NCBI GenBank assembly: GCA_023333565.1
Contig: JAJKFH010003680.1
Coordinates: 1,736,001-1,800,000, forward strand
Length of the DNA: 64,000 nt
Direction of reading: 5' to 3'
From: Puffinus mauretanicus
Taxonomy: Eukaryota; Chordata; Aves; Procellariiformes; Procellariidae
The notes under the pieces were generated by a model. That model was not told where the DNA came from, did not search any database, and worked only from the letters and a program-made list of their open reading frames with translations. How positions within the stretch are numbered: position 1 is the stretch's first letter; each line of letters starts with the position of its first letter. A program made the position numbers and the translations under genes. This document shows, in pieces, positions 1 through 10,671 of the stretch.

Positions 1-1077
1 TACTAAATACAGTAATAACATTTCAATTTTAATCAAAACTTCATATTAACTGAAAGTGAATAATGCTGTTTGTGATCTGACTCTCCATCAGAGGCCTTTT
101 TTCTTTGCAGTCTTTGTCCCGTGCACCTAGGAGCTTGGGTGGGAAAGAGAATGGGGTGAATTGAGTGTTGAGGGTTATGTTTGGAAATATTTTATCAGTT
201 AACTTTAGTTTAGAGTAGATAATAGCAGTAGGTAAGAGACTAACTGGTTCCTTTTCAGCCATGGAAGTAATCAGCTGGGGTGGTCCCAGGGCGCTCTGGG
301 CACGAGTATTGCTGAGTGATCATTGGCTGCCACCTGCGTGACAAAGTAAAGGACCAACCCTTCAATTTATACGGTGGAGCCAGATCACGGGAAACAATTG
401 ACAGGTAAAATACACTTTTGAAAATTTAAGGGAGAGGAGAGAGTACATGTGGCGTAAATGGAGCAAAGAACCTAAAAAATTGGCCACAGATAGCAAAGGT
501 TGTTCCTCTGAAACTTTTACATAACTTTAGCTTAGCTTGTTTTGGGGAGAGGCACACAGCAAAGTGCAAGTTACATGTTGCTCCCATGGGAACACAGAGC
601 CTCGTTAGGAATCAGTATTAATTGAGCTGTAGCAGGGAAACAACTAACGGAATTTTATTGTAGTTAGAAATTACAGTTCATATTTACGCACATGCTTCCA
701 AATCTTTGAATGCTTGTTGTCTTGACGTTGGGTGCTTTCCACTGGTCCAAGAGATGGGTTTTGGTTTTGTTTTTTTAGAGAGGCTAAAAATAAGTTGATG
801 AATTTTCAAGTTCACCAGTTGAGTGTACTGTAGTGAGTTACTCTAGAAGTCTTGGGACGCCATTCAAAAGTGAACTAATTTTTGTGCAGTAGGTCTTAAT
901 CCCGCAGATAATTTAGCATCAATATTTTTCTTCTGTTTTATGGTTTTTATTTAGTGGACTGGCTGAAAATAATTTGTAAGGACTTTTAACTAAATTATTT
1001 TTACTTATTTAGAGTTGTTAAGCTTATGCTTAGCCCAGCGTGACACAGGACTGGCGTGACAACTCGTTTTTAATCAG
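1..1077. other. AT-rich flank or intron upstream of the first UBE3A coding exon
   Basis: This stretch is AT-rich and has no open frame that resembles a conserved protein. It ends in a short pyrimidine tract and a TTTTTAATCAG acceptor at 1077 that leads into the exon below. It is probably a UBE3A 5' intron, since mammalian UBE3A has several noncoding 5' exons. A possible donor (GACAG then GTAAAA) is seen near 403, but I cannot show that a noncoding exon ends there. Confidence 0.5.
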
Positions 1078-1101
1078 TGACTCAAAATTGTGATCACCCT
1101 G

Positions 1102-1128
1102 ATGTCACCGAATGGCCACAGCTTGTAA
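1102..1128 (+). promoter_or_regulatory. Short upstream ORF overlapping the UBE3A start
   Basis: An ATG lies ten bases before the assigned UBE3A ATG, in another frame. It opens an eight-codon frame (MSPNGHSL) that stops inside the first coding exon. By recollection the same bases are present in human UBE3A mRNA, so the arrangement may be conserved. It could lower initiation at the MATACKR start and favour the downstream Met of the short isoform. That effect is inference. Confidence 0.45.
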
Positions 1129-4100
1129 AAGGTAAGCATAAAGTGTATCGTGTTGCTTCTCAGGATCATTTTTAGTATAATGGTTATTTTAAAAGTATTT
1201 CATTTGCATGGCTTGAAGTTAGTTTTATGAATAGTATTAAGGTATCTTGTTTGTTTAAGATAAGTCAGCTGGCAAAGTTGACTTACTCTCTTGCTTAGAG
1301 TGATTTCAGAGCTCACTTAGCTTGTCCCTGCCTGCTTTTTAAAATACGAGCACTGTGGTGCTCCATGGTATCCCTCTTAAGAACAATGCTATCACTTAAA
1401 AGTGTCTGGTCGTTTTTACTGTCATACTTAAATTCTGTATAAATTGTTTAGCATACTTATTTAAGCAATTTGTTCAATTTTTTTAAAGTATTTGTCCAGG
1501 AGGCTTGATGATGTTAAAATTTGTAGGCTTGCATACCTTTATTTTTCTCTCCTGAGGAGGTACAGTGGAGGTAAAAGGAGTGGCTTGCAGAATGGAGAAG
1601 TTGCTGCCTGTGTTATTGGAAGTGAGCCACCATTTGAATTTGCTAGCTCATACTGCAGTATTCAGATTAGTTGGTGTCTTGTGATCAGTACCTACGATCT
1701 AATTCAAAGCTGAAATTTATAAGAGCATTTGCTCTGAGATTTTCTCTGAACAGAACTGTTGTTTCAGATTTTAAGCATGGTGAAAGGGCATCTTGCCATA
1801 CTATATGGTTGTTTTTCAGTACTATTGCCTGCTCAGAGGAATAACAAGGTATCTTGTTTGTATACAATTGGGTATTGCAGAATAAATAGCTTCTCAACAA
1901 ACAACTACAACTCCTGTAATTAGATTGATCTTCCACATTGTTTTAATGAGTACTGAAAGCTCACTTTATTTGGTGCTTACATTGTCATTTGAAACCTTTT
2001 AAAATCCGGTTAATAACTGCATTAATAGTTCTGCAAATCATAGTTATGGTAGGTCTGCTCATGTTATAGAAAACAATAAGCTGAAGGAATTTGATCCGTT
2101 TTCTGTAGAATGATTTACCTTAGAGGACTAAACCTTTTTTGACTCAGCTAGGTTTGTTTTTTTTTTTGAACTTTCCTGAAACTTTGTCTTCTCTTCTATT
2201 GTTTGTCTTATAGAAGAAAGAAACCTTTTTTGCACAATAGCATGTACTGAACTGCACTGTCTGTTCAAAGCCCAGATAAAACTCACAGAAATGATAAGGA
2301 TAGGAAAAGATTTTGGATATACTGATAGCTGTGTTTACATGTCTGTACTGCAAATCACCAGGCTACCTTTTTTACATGCTAAGTTTAGATGCCAATCGCT
2401 CTTTTTCTGTAATTTTTCATACTGCTGTGGCTTCATTGCGTTGTATTTCCTATGACTAAAACAAAGATAGCAACCACCTCAAACTTCCAAGCTCTTTACT
2501 ATCAGTTTCTGAAGTCCTGGATGTGAATAGCTAGCCACTGCTCTCTTTCCACTGCTCCTCAGGTTGTATGGCTTCTAGCACTTACATGCTTAGGTGAATA
2601 ATTAGGAAAAAAAAATTAATTGAGGTTCTTTTCTCTCTGCTAAGTATTTAATGACTTGTTTTGGTCACTGGAGTTCAAGGGAAATGAAATTTTGATTTGT
2701 TTTGCTGTTGAGCATTATTTTTGTCAGCAACTCTCTCATCAGTCCTGAACTTTAATGAGTAAGGGAAACATCATTTGAAGGGAATAAGTAGAGACCAGAT
2801 TTTGAGATTGGCCAGTTTTTATGTTATTTTCCAGTTAGAAGGTATTTGCATTTTAAGCATGAGTATAAAGTTAGTTGGATAGTAAGTTCAGAACTCCATC
2901 CCTAGTGTCAGTTGAATTTTATAATGTAGTGGAATATAAACAAACAACTTCCTGTGTTCTGCATCATCTGTCACTGCATAGTATCCAGCTAGCCTAGGAA
3001 TTTTAAGTTGTCTGCCAGAAATGCTTTATAGGCACTGGGTCTGTTAACGTGGTACAGTTTGGTAAAATCCAGAAAGTTGCTAAGATCTGGTATGTCAGTA
3101 AAGGACCTAAGATTTTAGTAGAGAATTTGGAGACAGTCCAGGCTTTAATAGGAGGGACCATCCAGTAAGGTAGCACAATGAATCATAGGAAAAAAGGAAA
3201 TGTTTCAGGCTACAGGTGGAGATTTCCAATAGCATTTAGAATAGTATAGATAGTCATATAGTAAACAGAGAAATTCAGAAATTCCATTCCTATAAACAAA
3301 GATTATTCTAGTAAAGCTATGGCAAAGCCTGCTTAGCTGTGCTAACTGAAGTACCCTAGCAAACTCTGTTGAAACCTACAAAGTGAGTTCTATTTGCAGA
3401 TTTTAGCTCACTTCTGTTTTGAGAAAGCTCTGTCATGAAAGGCATTTTTGTTCATGGAAGCTATAGAGTTTCACTGTAATGGCTGTGCTCTTATTTCCAC
3501 TCCTCACGCAATGTATCCAGCGAGGCAGTTCTCGTCAACTGTACCAAAATCTATACCCAAGTGAAGGTTGGATAAGATTCTTCAGGATATGATTTCAAGG
3601 CAGCTTAAGGTGATTGAAGTCAAAACTGGGGCATTTGTACTGCCTTGTCTCCTGGCTCATCCAGCTACCAACTCTCATCTGGCTACAAACTCACTGGGTA
3701 GGGGGAAGTCCTGAAGGGATGACAAAAATAATCTGTCTGAAAAAAAAAAAAGAAATGTTAACGTCTCGAATCAGTGCTGGCATAAGGAAGAGGATGGGAA
3801 TACGGAGGAGCTAAATAGCTATAATTTAGCCTACTTAAGTTAACATGGAACTATACCCCTTGAATAACTCTGTAAATTAAGTCAAGGGGATTGGCAAGCT
3901 GAATACAGGTGCTGCTTGTGTGTAAAAAAATGCCAGGCCTAATTCTGAATATTACTGGCTGACCTGTTGGCTGGAAGGAAGAAACAGAAAGCTGACTGCG
4001 AGATTATGTCCATAAATTCATGTAGAGAGAGACATGAAATTTGTTTTGAGATTCTGTTGAGGTTCTTCTGAGCTGCTGCTTCTTAGAGTCCAACTGTGCA

Positions 4101-4541
4101 GAGAATCTGTTTGTAACAGTTGATCACTGATAAACTTTGAGTATACATTTTGGTTACAGAAGTGGTTATGAAGAATTAGCCCAGAACTGGTGCACTATAC
4201 AACCTGAATACGGAAGTACTGCCCGCAGAACTCTCCTCTAACGGCTGCTGTTGCATAAACTGTGGGGAAAAAGTGCTGTCCTCCTTAAAGAAATTTGGCT
4301 TAATTACATTGTCAGGTTTTATGTTATAAACTGTCTTCTAGAGTTTGGTCAAACAAATTAAATGTGCAAGTCCATAAAAGTCAATGCTTTTAGTAGCAAT
4401 AATACGTTATCATCGCTTTCCACCTTTCCTAACTCTTCATATTGTAATGACTTAAAATAACAAACAATGCTTAAGTTTTTATATCTGTATTTGCAGATCA
4501 CCAGGAGAACCTCACTCTGAAAACATTGAAACTAGCCGAAT
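1112..4541 (+). CDS. UBE3A: UBE3A, first two coding exons only (5'-partial gene)
   Basis: UBE3A (E6AP) is the HECT-type E3 ubiquitin ligase that acts in nucleus and cytosol. The first exon runs 1078-1131, from the acceptor at 1076-1077 to donor GTAAGC, with ATG at 1112 and 20 coding bases. The second exon is 4497-4541, after TTTGCAG and before GTAAGT (45 bases). Spliced, they read MATACKR, then SPGEPHSENIETSR, then the first two bases of the next Met codon. This matches, from memory, the longer-N-terminus human isoform (MATACKRSGEP...EASRM), in which that Met is the start of the shorter isoform. Splice phases and flanking dinucleotides agree. There is one extra Pro codon relative to my recollection of human. 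None of the zinc-binding, large central or HECT exons appears in the window, so the gene is cut off by distance, rearrangement or misassembly. Identity rests on 21 residues plus strong nucleotide similarity around the ATG. Confidence 0.78.
1132..4496 (+). other. UBE3A: Intron between the two UBE3A coding exons
   Basis: This is about 3.4 kb of AT-rich sequence bounded by GTAAGC and TTTGCAG. No conserved reading frame, RNA gene or recent CR1 copy is visible. Only short A/T runs, such as the A-run near 3740, stand out. Confidence 0.6.
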
Positions 4542-5386
4542 GTAAGTAAATGAGTGGATGAGTTCGGTATATCTTGTTTAAAAAATGTTTTGAACATATG
4601 TAACACTCTTGCGCCTGCTTTTAAAAAAAAAAAGACAAAAGCTGACTAAACCTGTGGAATTACCTTAGAAAATTCCAAGTTAGTATTTTGCTATGGAAAA
4701 ATAATTTTAAGCCTCTGTAGAAACTGTGATGATTTTTCTTTTTGTCTTTTTTTTTTTTGAGGGTGAATGGGTTGAAGGGAAAGTTCAGAGGTTTAATTTA
4801 ATGTGAACCAGTAGATGGTAGCATAATACAATGTCAGAAATCTTCAGGCCTATATTCAGACTTGACAGTAGGGGTGTAATTTCTACCTGCTTTTCACTAA
4901 CATCTTGCATGGGTTTGAAGACACTTCAGTACTAAGGCACAATACCTGCTAATATCTGTTGTAGTAGATGGATTACTGAACTGAGAAGAAAAAAAAAAAA
5001 GGTCTGACTTAATTTGGCAAATTTATATACTAGTTACTTCTAGAAACAGAAAACTAGCTTTCTTTCACTAAGCAGTGTTCATGTAGCATCTTGCTCACAG
5101 TTCTGAACCTTGTTTTGGTCTGTCTTCATTAGCGTAGAAGCCAAGATTAACTAGAAGTAAGATTGTGATAGGCTGAAATGTTCATTTCAATTTCAAATTC
5201 AAAAGGATTGCAGGAATGAGGGGGCCATTTTAAAAAAAGAAAAAAGTTATTTGAGATTTTATTCTTCTGTGAGTTAGCAAACAAAGATTCTTTTCTAGCT
5301 ATTCAAACCGTCCTGTCATAGAACTCAAATAGGGAAACCACAAACTCTGCTTTTCTGGCTTATAGCACAAATTCCAAAATAATAGA

Positions 5387-5490
5387 GGGAGCGTAGCCCA
5401 GTGGTTAGGGTACTGTCTGAGGCTTCAAAAGATCTGAGTTCATTTCTCTTCTGCCACAAACTACTTCTCTGACCTTAAACTGTCTCCTCC
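5387..5490 (+). repeat. MIR-like tRNA-derived SINE remnant
   Basis: The segment begins with an A-box-like GTAGCCCAGTGGTTAGGGTA and continues to a B-box-like GATCTGAGTTCATTTC. It then reads CTCTTCTGCCACAAACTA and CTCTGACCTTAAAC, which follow the order of the MIR family just after its tRNA head (CTGCCACTTACTAGC...GTGACCTTGG). MIR/CORE-SINE copies are ancient and shared across amniotes. The 3' half is not clear. Confidence 0.6.
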
Positions 5491-6825
5491 ACACCCTTCC
5501 CCCAAGTGGTCTAGCATTTTATGCACTGTGGGCTGAATGCCAGTTTCAGGATGTTTTGCAGGCTAGGGACGTAGTGTGAATTGCTCAAGGACTTCTCTGC
5601 TGTAGCTGCCCAACGCGGGGAGGAGCAAAGCTGAGGTGAGCCCCTCCACATTGGAGTGCATACCTAACCTTAAAAGTGATGAGAAGGAAACAAGGAGCGC
5701 TTTTCCTATGTGTTTTTAGCAATTCACTGCAGTGAAGTCTTTTTTTGCACTAGGAGGAGCATTTCTCCTGGGATGAATTTGCTTTTCCCTCTCTCATGCC
5801 ATCTGTTACAGAAGTGCTGTCTAGCTGCTTTCTTAGGAGCACAGGTTGCAGGGATCCAGACCTGAGAGGCGACTGGCTGTTGCTACATGGACATGTGTTA
5901 GAGACAGAGGTTGCAGGGCAAAAACCCTGCCATAGTCTCTCTTCCTGCTCCAGTAGCAGCCCCTGCTGCATTATTTAATGTTGTTCCTGCAGCAAGTTGA
6001 GTTGTGTTCTTTTGTTTCGCTGGCCTAGCCAAACAGGGAATTGGGCTGTAGACTGGCTGTAGTCCGCTCTGGATATTGTCAGCTGGACTACTGCTTTTTA
6101 CACATTGTAAGGAAAGATGCGTCAGAAACAAGGATCTTGACTGGTGTGAAAGAAAGACTCTATAAGAACCTATGATAAATCAGAAGGAAAAGGCAGTACA
6201 ACTATTTTTCCTTCTAGCAGTTTGACAGGTTTTTTTGTGTGTGTGTGTAATTTATCCTCCTTAAAACTGAACCTGAAAAAATAATCTACAGTAGCAAGCT
6301 TTTCTGTGTGACAGCTGAATATTTTTTTTTTTGGTGCAGAATGATGATCAGAGTTGCCCTGACTATGTAGATTTCGGGTATCTGTTTAAAATAAATGTAA
6401 GTCAGTCAAGCTGTAGGGATTCACATATTTGTTTGAGTAGTAGTTATACAGTATTAATGCATAGTACACTTGCAAAACTAAATTTTTTAAAACTGTATCA
6501 CAATGTGATGTGTACATCACCTATTACAGAGAATTTCTGCAATCCTGCTGCATAGTTGCTCTTGCCACATAAGGTGGAATGGCAGGCTGGGTGTGTGTGA
6601 CCTGCAAGCCTACTGTGTAGCTAAAATAGTTACTATATTATTTACATGCCTATAATTCATTAGGGACTTATGTGACTGTTTTGTTATTTGCACAATGAAT
6701 GGTTAAGTTGTTTTTGCTCTGGTTGGCTGATACAATTGCTTTATTTGTTTCTGTGTTTTGTATTGCAAAGCTTCACACCAAGAGCATAGTTACATATGTT
6801 TCACACGTATGAATTAAAATAAATT

Positions 6826-6840
6826 AAAAAAAAAAAAAAA
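6826..6840 (+). repeat. A15 homopolymer
   Basis: Fifteen consecutive A residues follow AATAAATT. This could be the tail of a decayed retroposed sequence on the plus strand, or plain slippage. No parent gene is recognisable upstream. Confidence 0.8.
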
Positions 6841-9769
6841 CCCTACTGACTCTTTCAGACTCTTATGCAGCATATTCTTCCATGAAGAAGAATTATCCCA
6901 AGCTTTTCAAATTCTGGCTCTATGCATAATGAACATCTTGGTGCTAGCTCAGAGTTAGGAGTCTCTTTTCCTTAGCATTCATTCAAGTCTTTGAATTTTT
7001 AAGATCAGCATCTTCTGTGTGCTCCTGTCACAAGTCTGCATTAATTTTCAGCTTTGACTAGTACAACTTTCTTAAAACCTCTTTAGCACTAAATTACATA
7101 ATTTTTAATTGTGTACTTTAACTTGACTTCATATCAGTTCGTGTATTTTCGCTCTTTCTATTGTATGTTGTCACATATCAAGGCAAAGGTTAGAGTATTT
7201 TGATACAATGGCTCTCTGTGCGTTCATCTTACCTTTCTGTTTTTGAGGATGGGATGCTTTGCAATTTTGAAACTTCTCTCTCTCTTTTTAAAGTCGTTGA
7301 ACACCCCTCCATTTTAAAGTGTTGTTACAGTTATAGTTGATGTATAGTCATCCCACATTGGAGTGGATTTGATACCTGGTTTGTTTCTCTTGAAAGAATG
7401 GCAAAATAAAAATTCTGCAGCAGCCTCAAAATATGCCAGAAAAACAAATTACAACCATTGCAAATACATACAGTAACTGTATTAGTGTTTCATGGTACAT
7501 ACTTTCAGATGCCATTCTAGTGCTTTCTAGACATAGAATGCCTTAAACTACTTTCCTCATAGCTGAAAACACAGGTGGGTTTGCATAACATAACCGTGGG
7601 ACGTGCTGATCATAGCCTCTGTATCAAACCTTGCCACATACAGGTATTTTTGTGGCATTTCCTGCTTGTTTATTGCCATTCTTGGAAGGAAAAGATGTAA
7701 GAAGTATCTTTATGTACTCCTGCAGCCTTGCATTGTGTTATACTGTGATCTGTCTAGGATGAATTAAAAAATTTCCTCTCAGAGCCTCTTGCAAGGCATC
7801 ATTTAGCCAGGCAGTGATTTGCTTGAGGAAACTTCATCAGTTAATAAAACTGCATTGACTCTACTCAAGAATTATTACTTTTTTAAATTTAGCAACTACT
7901 TAAGTTACAATTAAGTGTCTGTCTTACCTTTGCCTCCAAGAGCAAAAGTGCAGTAAGATAAGTTGACCGAGTTTTATAATGATTTGAAAGAAAAGGAATT
8001 CCAGATTTTGCACTAGAAAATATAACTGAAGTGAAGCAAATGTATTATAGACCTTGGTTCCCATGGAGCTTGGAGGATGCTGTAAATTTACCAGTTAAAA
8101 ATAAAAAAAAAGAAAGCTTAAAGAGGAGATATTTCTCTCTGGAGCTGTCTAATCCACAAATGCTAGCCTGTTCTTAAACTGGAAACTTGGGTCTTTAAGT
8201 CTTATGATCCATGTTATTTGCACTTAGTCTCTGCCTGATCATGGTCATCCTTCTAGGACAGTGTCATGCAGAATGAAGGCATAGTAAAAGAATGCTACCA
8301 TGGAAACCTAACTTAAAAAAAAAGTTCTGGAGTTTTTAATAGCTTGAAAACAGAGTTGTGCGATTGTCCCTTTCCTGTACTTGGCCTCTTTTCTTCAAAC
8401 TACAAGGTTGATCAGCATTTAGGTCTCTTCTCTGCAGGTCGGTCCTACATGTTGCTATGGTCAGTCCTCTTCTTATATCAGTATTTTTGTCTGAAATAGT
8501 TTGTCTCTTATATCATGCTTTCTATTGAAACACTCCAGTGGTCCAGCAGTAGGCAACGGGAATCAGTGTCTCCAAGTTACTGTCTCTATCTTTTGATATC
8601 TCACTACAGTGCTAATATTAATCTCCTTTCTTTGGTTGATCAGAATACAGTGTATAAATTTCATACTTGACAAATTTAAGCTTGTTCAGTAGAGTACAAC
8701 GTGAAGTTTAATTGTACTTGCTTGAATGCCAGGACTTCTTTAACCAAGGGAAAACAACTTGGAAGGTACTAAAGAATATGTATTTTGCTTAATATTTGAT
8801 AAAATACTCATTATTTGTTTTGTCCTGAATATAAAAGACAGACTGAATGATTCCTGCAAGTATGTGAAGTTACTGTCATTTCATTTCTTTCCAATAGACA
8901 AAGTTGGTCTTATTGTGGCCTCATAACCAGTACACAGTGTTAGAGTTTAGGACTCCTTACTTGATAATTTAAAACAAAATTTGGAGAACTGTTGAAATGT
9001 TTTTGTGCGGTTAGACGTGATTATTCTTTGTAAGTTTAACAACTGGTAACAATTGTGTACTTTTTTCTTTAAAATATTAAGAACAACAAATTTGTTCAGA
9101 GAGAGTAAGATTTTCTGAGTTAGTCCTAAACTTATTACTAAGTTTATTCCAGCAGTAATTCAAGTTACTTTTTCTTTGTAGTTAAATAAATTTATGGACT
9201 TTTTTTATGAAGGCTGTATTTCTCCCTGCCTTTTCAAAAGACACTGATTCTGTAAATGTGAGCATTTAAAACAGTCAAGTATGCCTGCAGTTACGTATGT
9301 TGATTGCTTACAACAGTTGCCTAATAATTGTTTCCCCATAATCAGTTATTTGATGGCTTCAGGCCTGTAATGTTTGTGGGGAGGGAGGGGATTGGAATTG
9401 GGGACGTTTCCTGAAATTGCTTGGGTTGAAAAGCCAGGGTATAATTGATGCATTATTCATCTCTCAGTTTTTTAGCTAATTGAATGTTGAAGGAATTGCA
9501 TAGGTGACAGGGCACTGCATGCCGTCTTAAGAAGGATAGATAGGAGCCAGGGGATGAAACCAGTTGGTCTGTGGAATGACCTTATCTCTGTAGAGTCCTG
9601 GAGCTAATAACCTGAAGAGGAAGGGGCAGTAATGAAGGGTGCTTTTCTAATAGGACTGTAGCAAGATAATTTGTCTGTGAGACAAGATTGAGATACACAT
9701 GCTGATTGTGTTCTTGACCCCCTCTCTCTAGCTGTCTTTCTTCATTGCTCCATAAAGCCAGGACAACTG

Positions 9770-10170
9770 TTCTGTTCTCAGGTTCGCCCTTCCTGAGGAA
9801 GTGCCGTGCCTGACTGTGTCAGCACACGATGTTCCCGGAGGCACAGTGGATCTATAATACGTGGCGGGGAGGGAGGTCCCTTAGGTGAAGCCGGTATGGT
9901 CCAAGGGAGTTCACAGTCTGCACCCCAGCTATCGGGGCCCACCACACTGGAAAGAACGTGGTTTGGAAAACGCAAGCTCCATGCACGTGTGCGTTTGCAG
10001 ACGTACGTTCGCTGGGGTGCCGGTGGCTGCGGCGGGCAAAAGGTGTTACAACACTGCTGGAACAGAGGGCTCGGCCCCAGCGCTGGGTGGAGCATTTGGC
10101 ACTTCGGTGTGCAGGCCACTTCAAAAGGGTCTGTGCGGGCAGTGCTGTTACTGGAAGCTTGTCTTCTCTA
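9770..10170. other. CpG-rich island inside AT-rich DNA, unclassified
   Basis: Roughly 400 bases are markedly richer in GC and CpG than both flanks, with many CGs, a CACGTG near 9995 and an ACGTACGTTCG. Several overlapping open frames on both strands come from this composition, and none resembles a known protein. It could be a fairly young insertion, for example a solo LTR whose boundaries I cannot define, or a small regulatory CpG island. I found no convincing TG...CA ends with target duplication and no coding similarity. Confidence 0.4.
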
Positions 10171-10671
10171 GTGCTACTCTTCTTCACGCTAACTAAACAG
10201 AAGCAGGAAACCAGCATGCAAAGTTTGAAACTGAAACTCTCAGAAAGCAGTATTTAACTTCACAAAGATGTCCATCCATAACCCACACCTTTTTTTAACC
10301 GTTTTTGGCCTGCTGGTCATCTTATTTCCACAGTATAGTATAATTGTTGCAGGTGTATAAATCTCTCTATGCTCCTGTCTGTTAAGGCATATACTGAAAG
10401 CTGTTTTGTTATTAGTACTAAAAAAAATGGTCCCTGTTTTTTTCTTATCCAAAAGACAAACATAAATTTTCCTCTCATTTCCACACACATTAATACTTTT
10501 GTTGATTTTTTTGTGTTAAGAAAGAAAACAGCTTATAAACATTTTGGCACTTTTGAATTCCTAATAGTTTTGTTAAAACAGGCTGCTGTAAATTTCCACT
10601 TACTAAAATTGGCCATCTTGGAGCAATGTGATACTTCCGTGTAGAAATAATGTAAAAGTTGTTGTGTCCCA

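Larger units (their letters stand above)
4542..9769. other. AT-rich sequence after the last visible UBE3A exon
   Basis: This probably is UBE3A intronic DNA. I read it on both strands for the next expected exon, which would encode residues after the SRM junction, and did not find it. It contains a MIR-like SINE near 5,390, a short TG run near 6,236, and an A15 run at 6826-6840 that directly follows an AATAAA. No gene is supported. Confidence 0.5.

Noticed and set aside
4723..4810. GTGATGA-type C-box suggesting a box C/D snoRNA
   Set aside because: No CTGA D-box or terminal stem at the right distance.
5387..5460. Possible functional tRNA gene
   Set aside because: The A- and B-box-like stretches do not close a cloverleaf, and the following sequence continues as a MIR-type SINE.
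9778..10257. Five overlapping frames of 99-121 codons on both strands
   Set aside because: No similarity to known proteins. The overlap in many frames points to base composition, so the region is annotated only as a CpG-rich patch.
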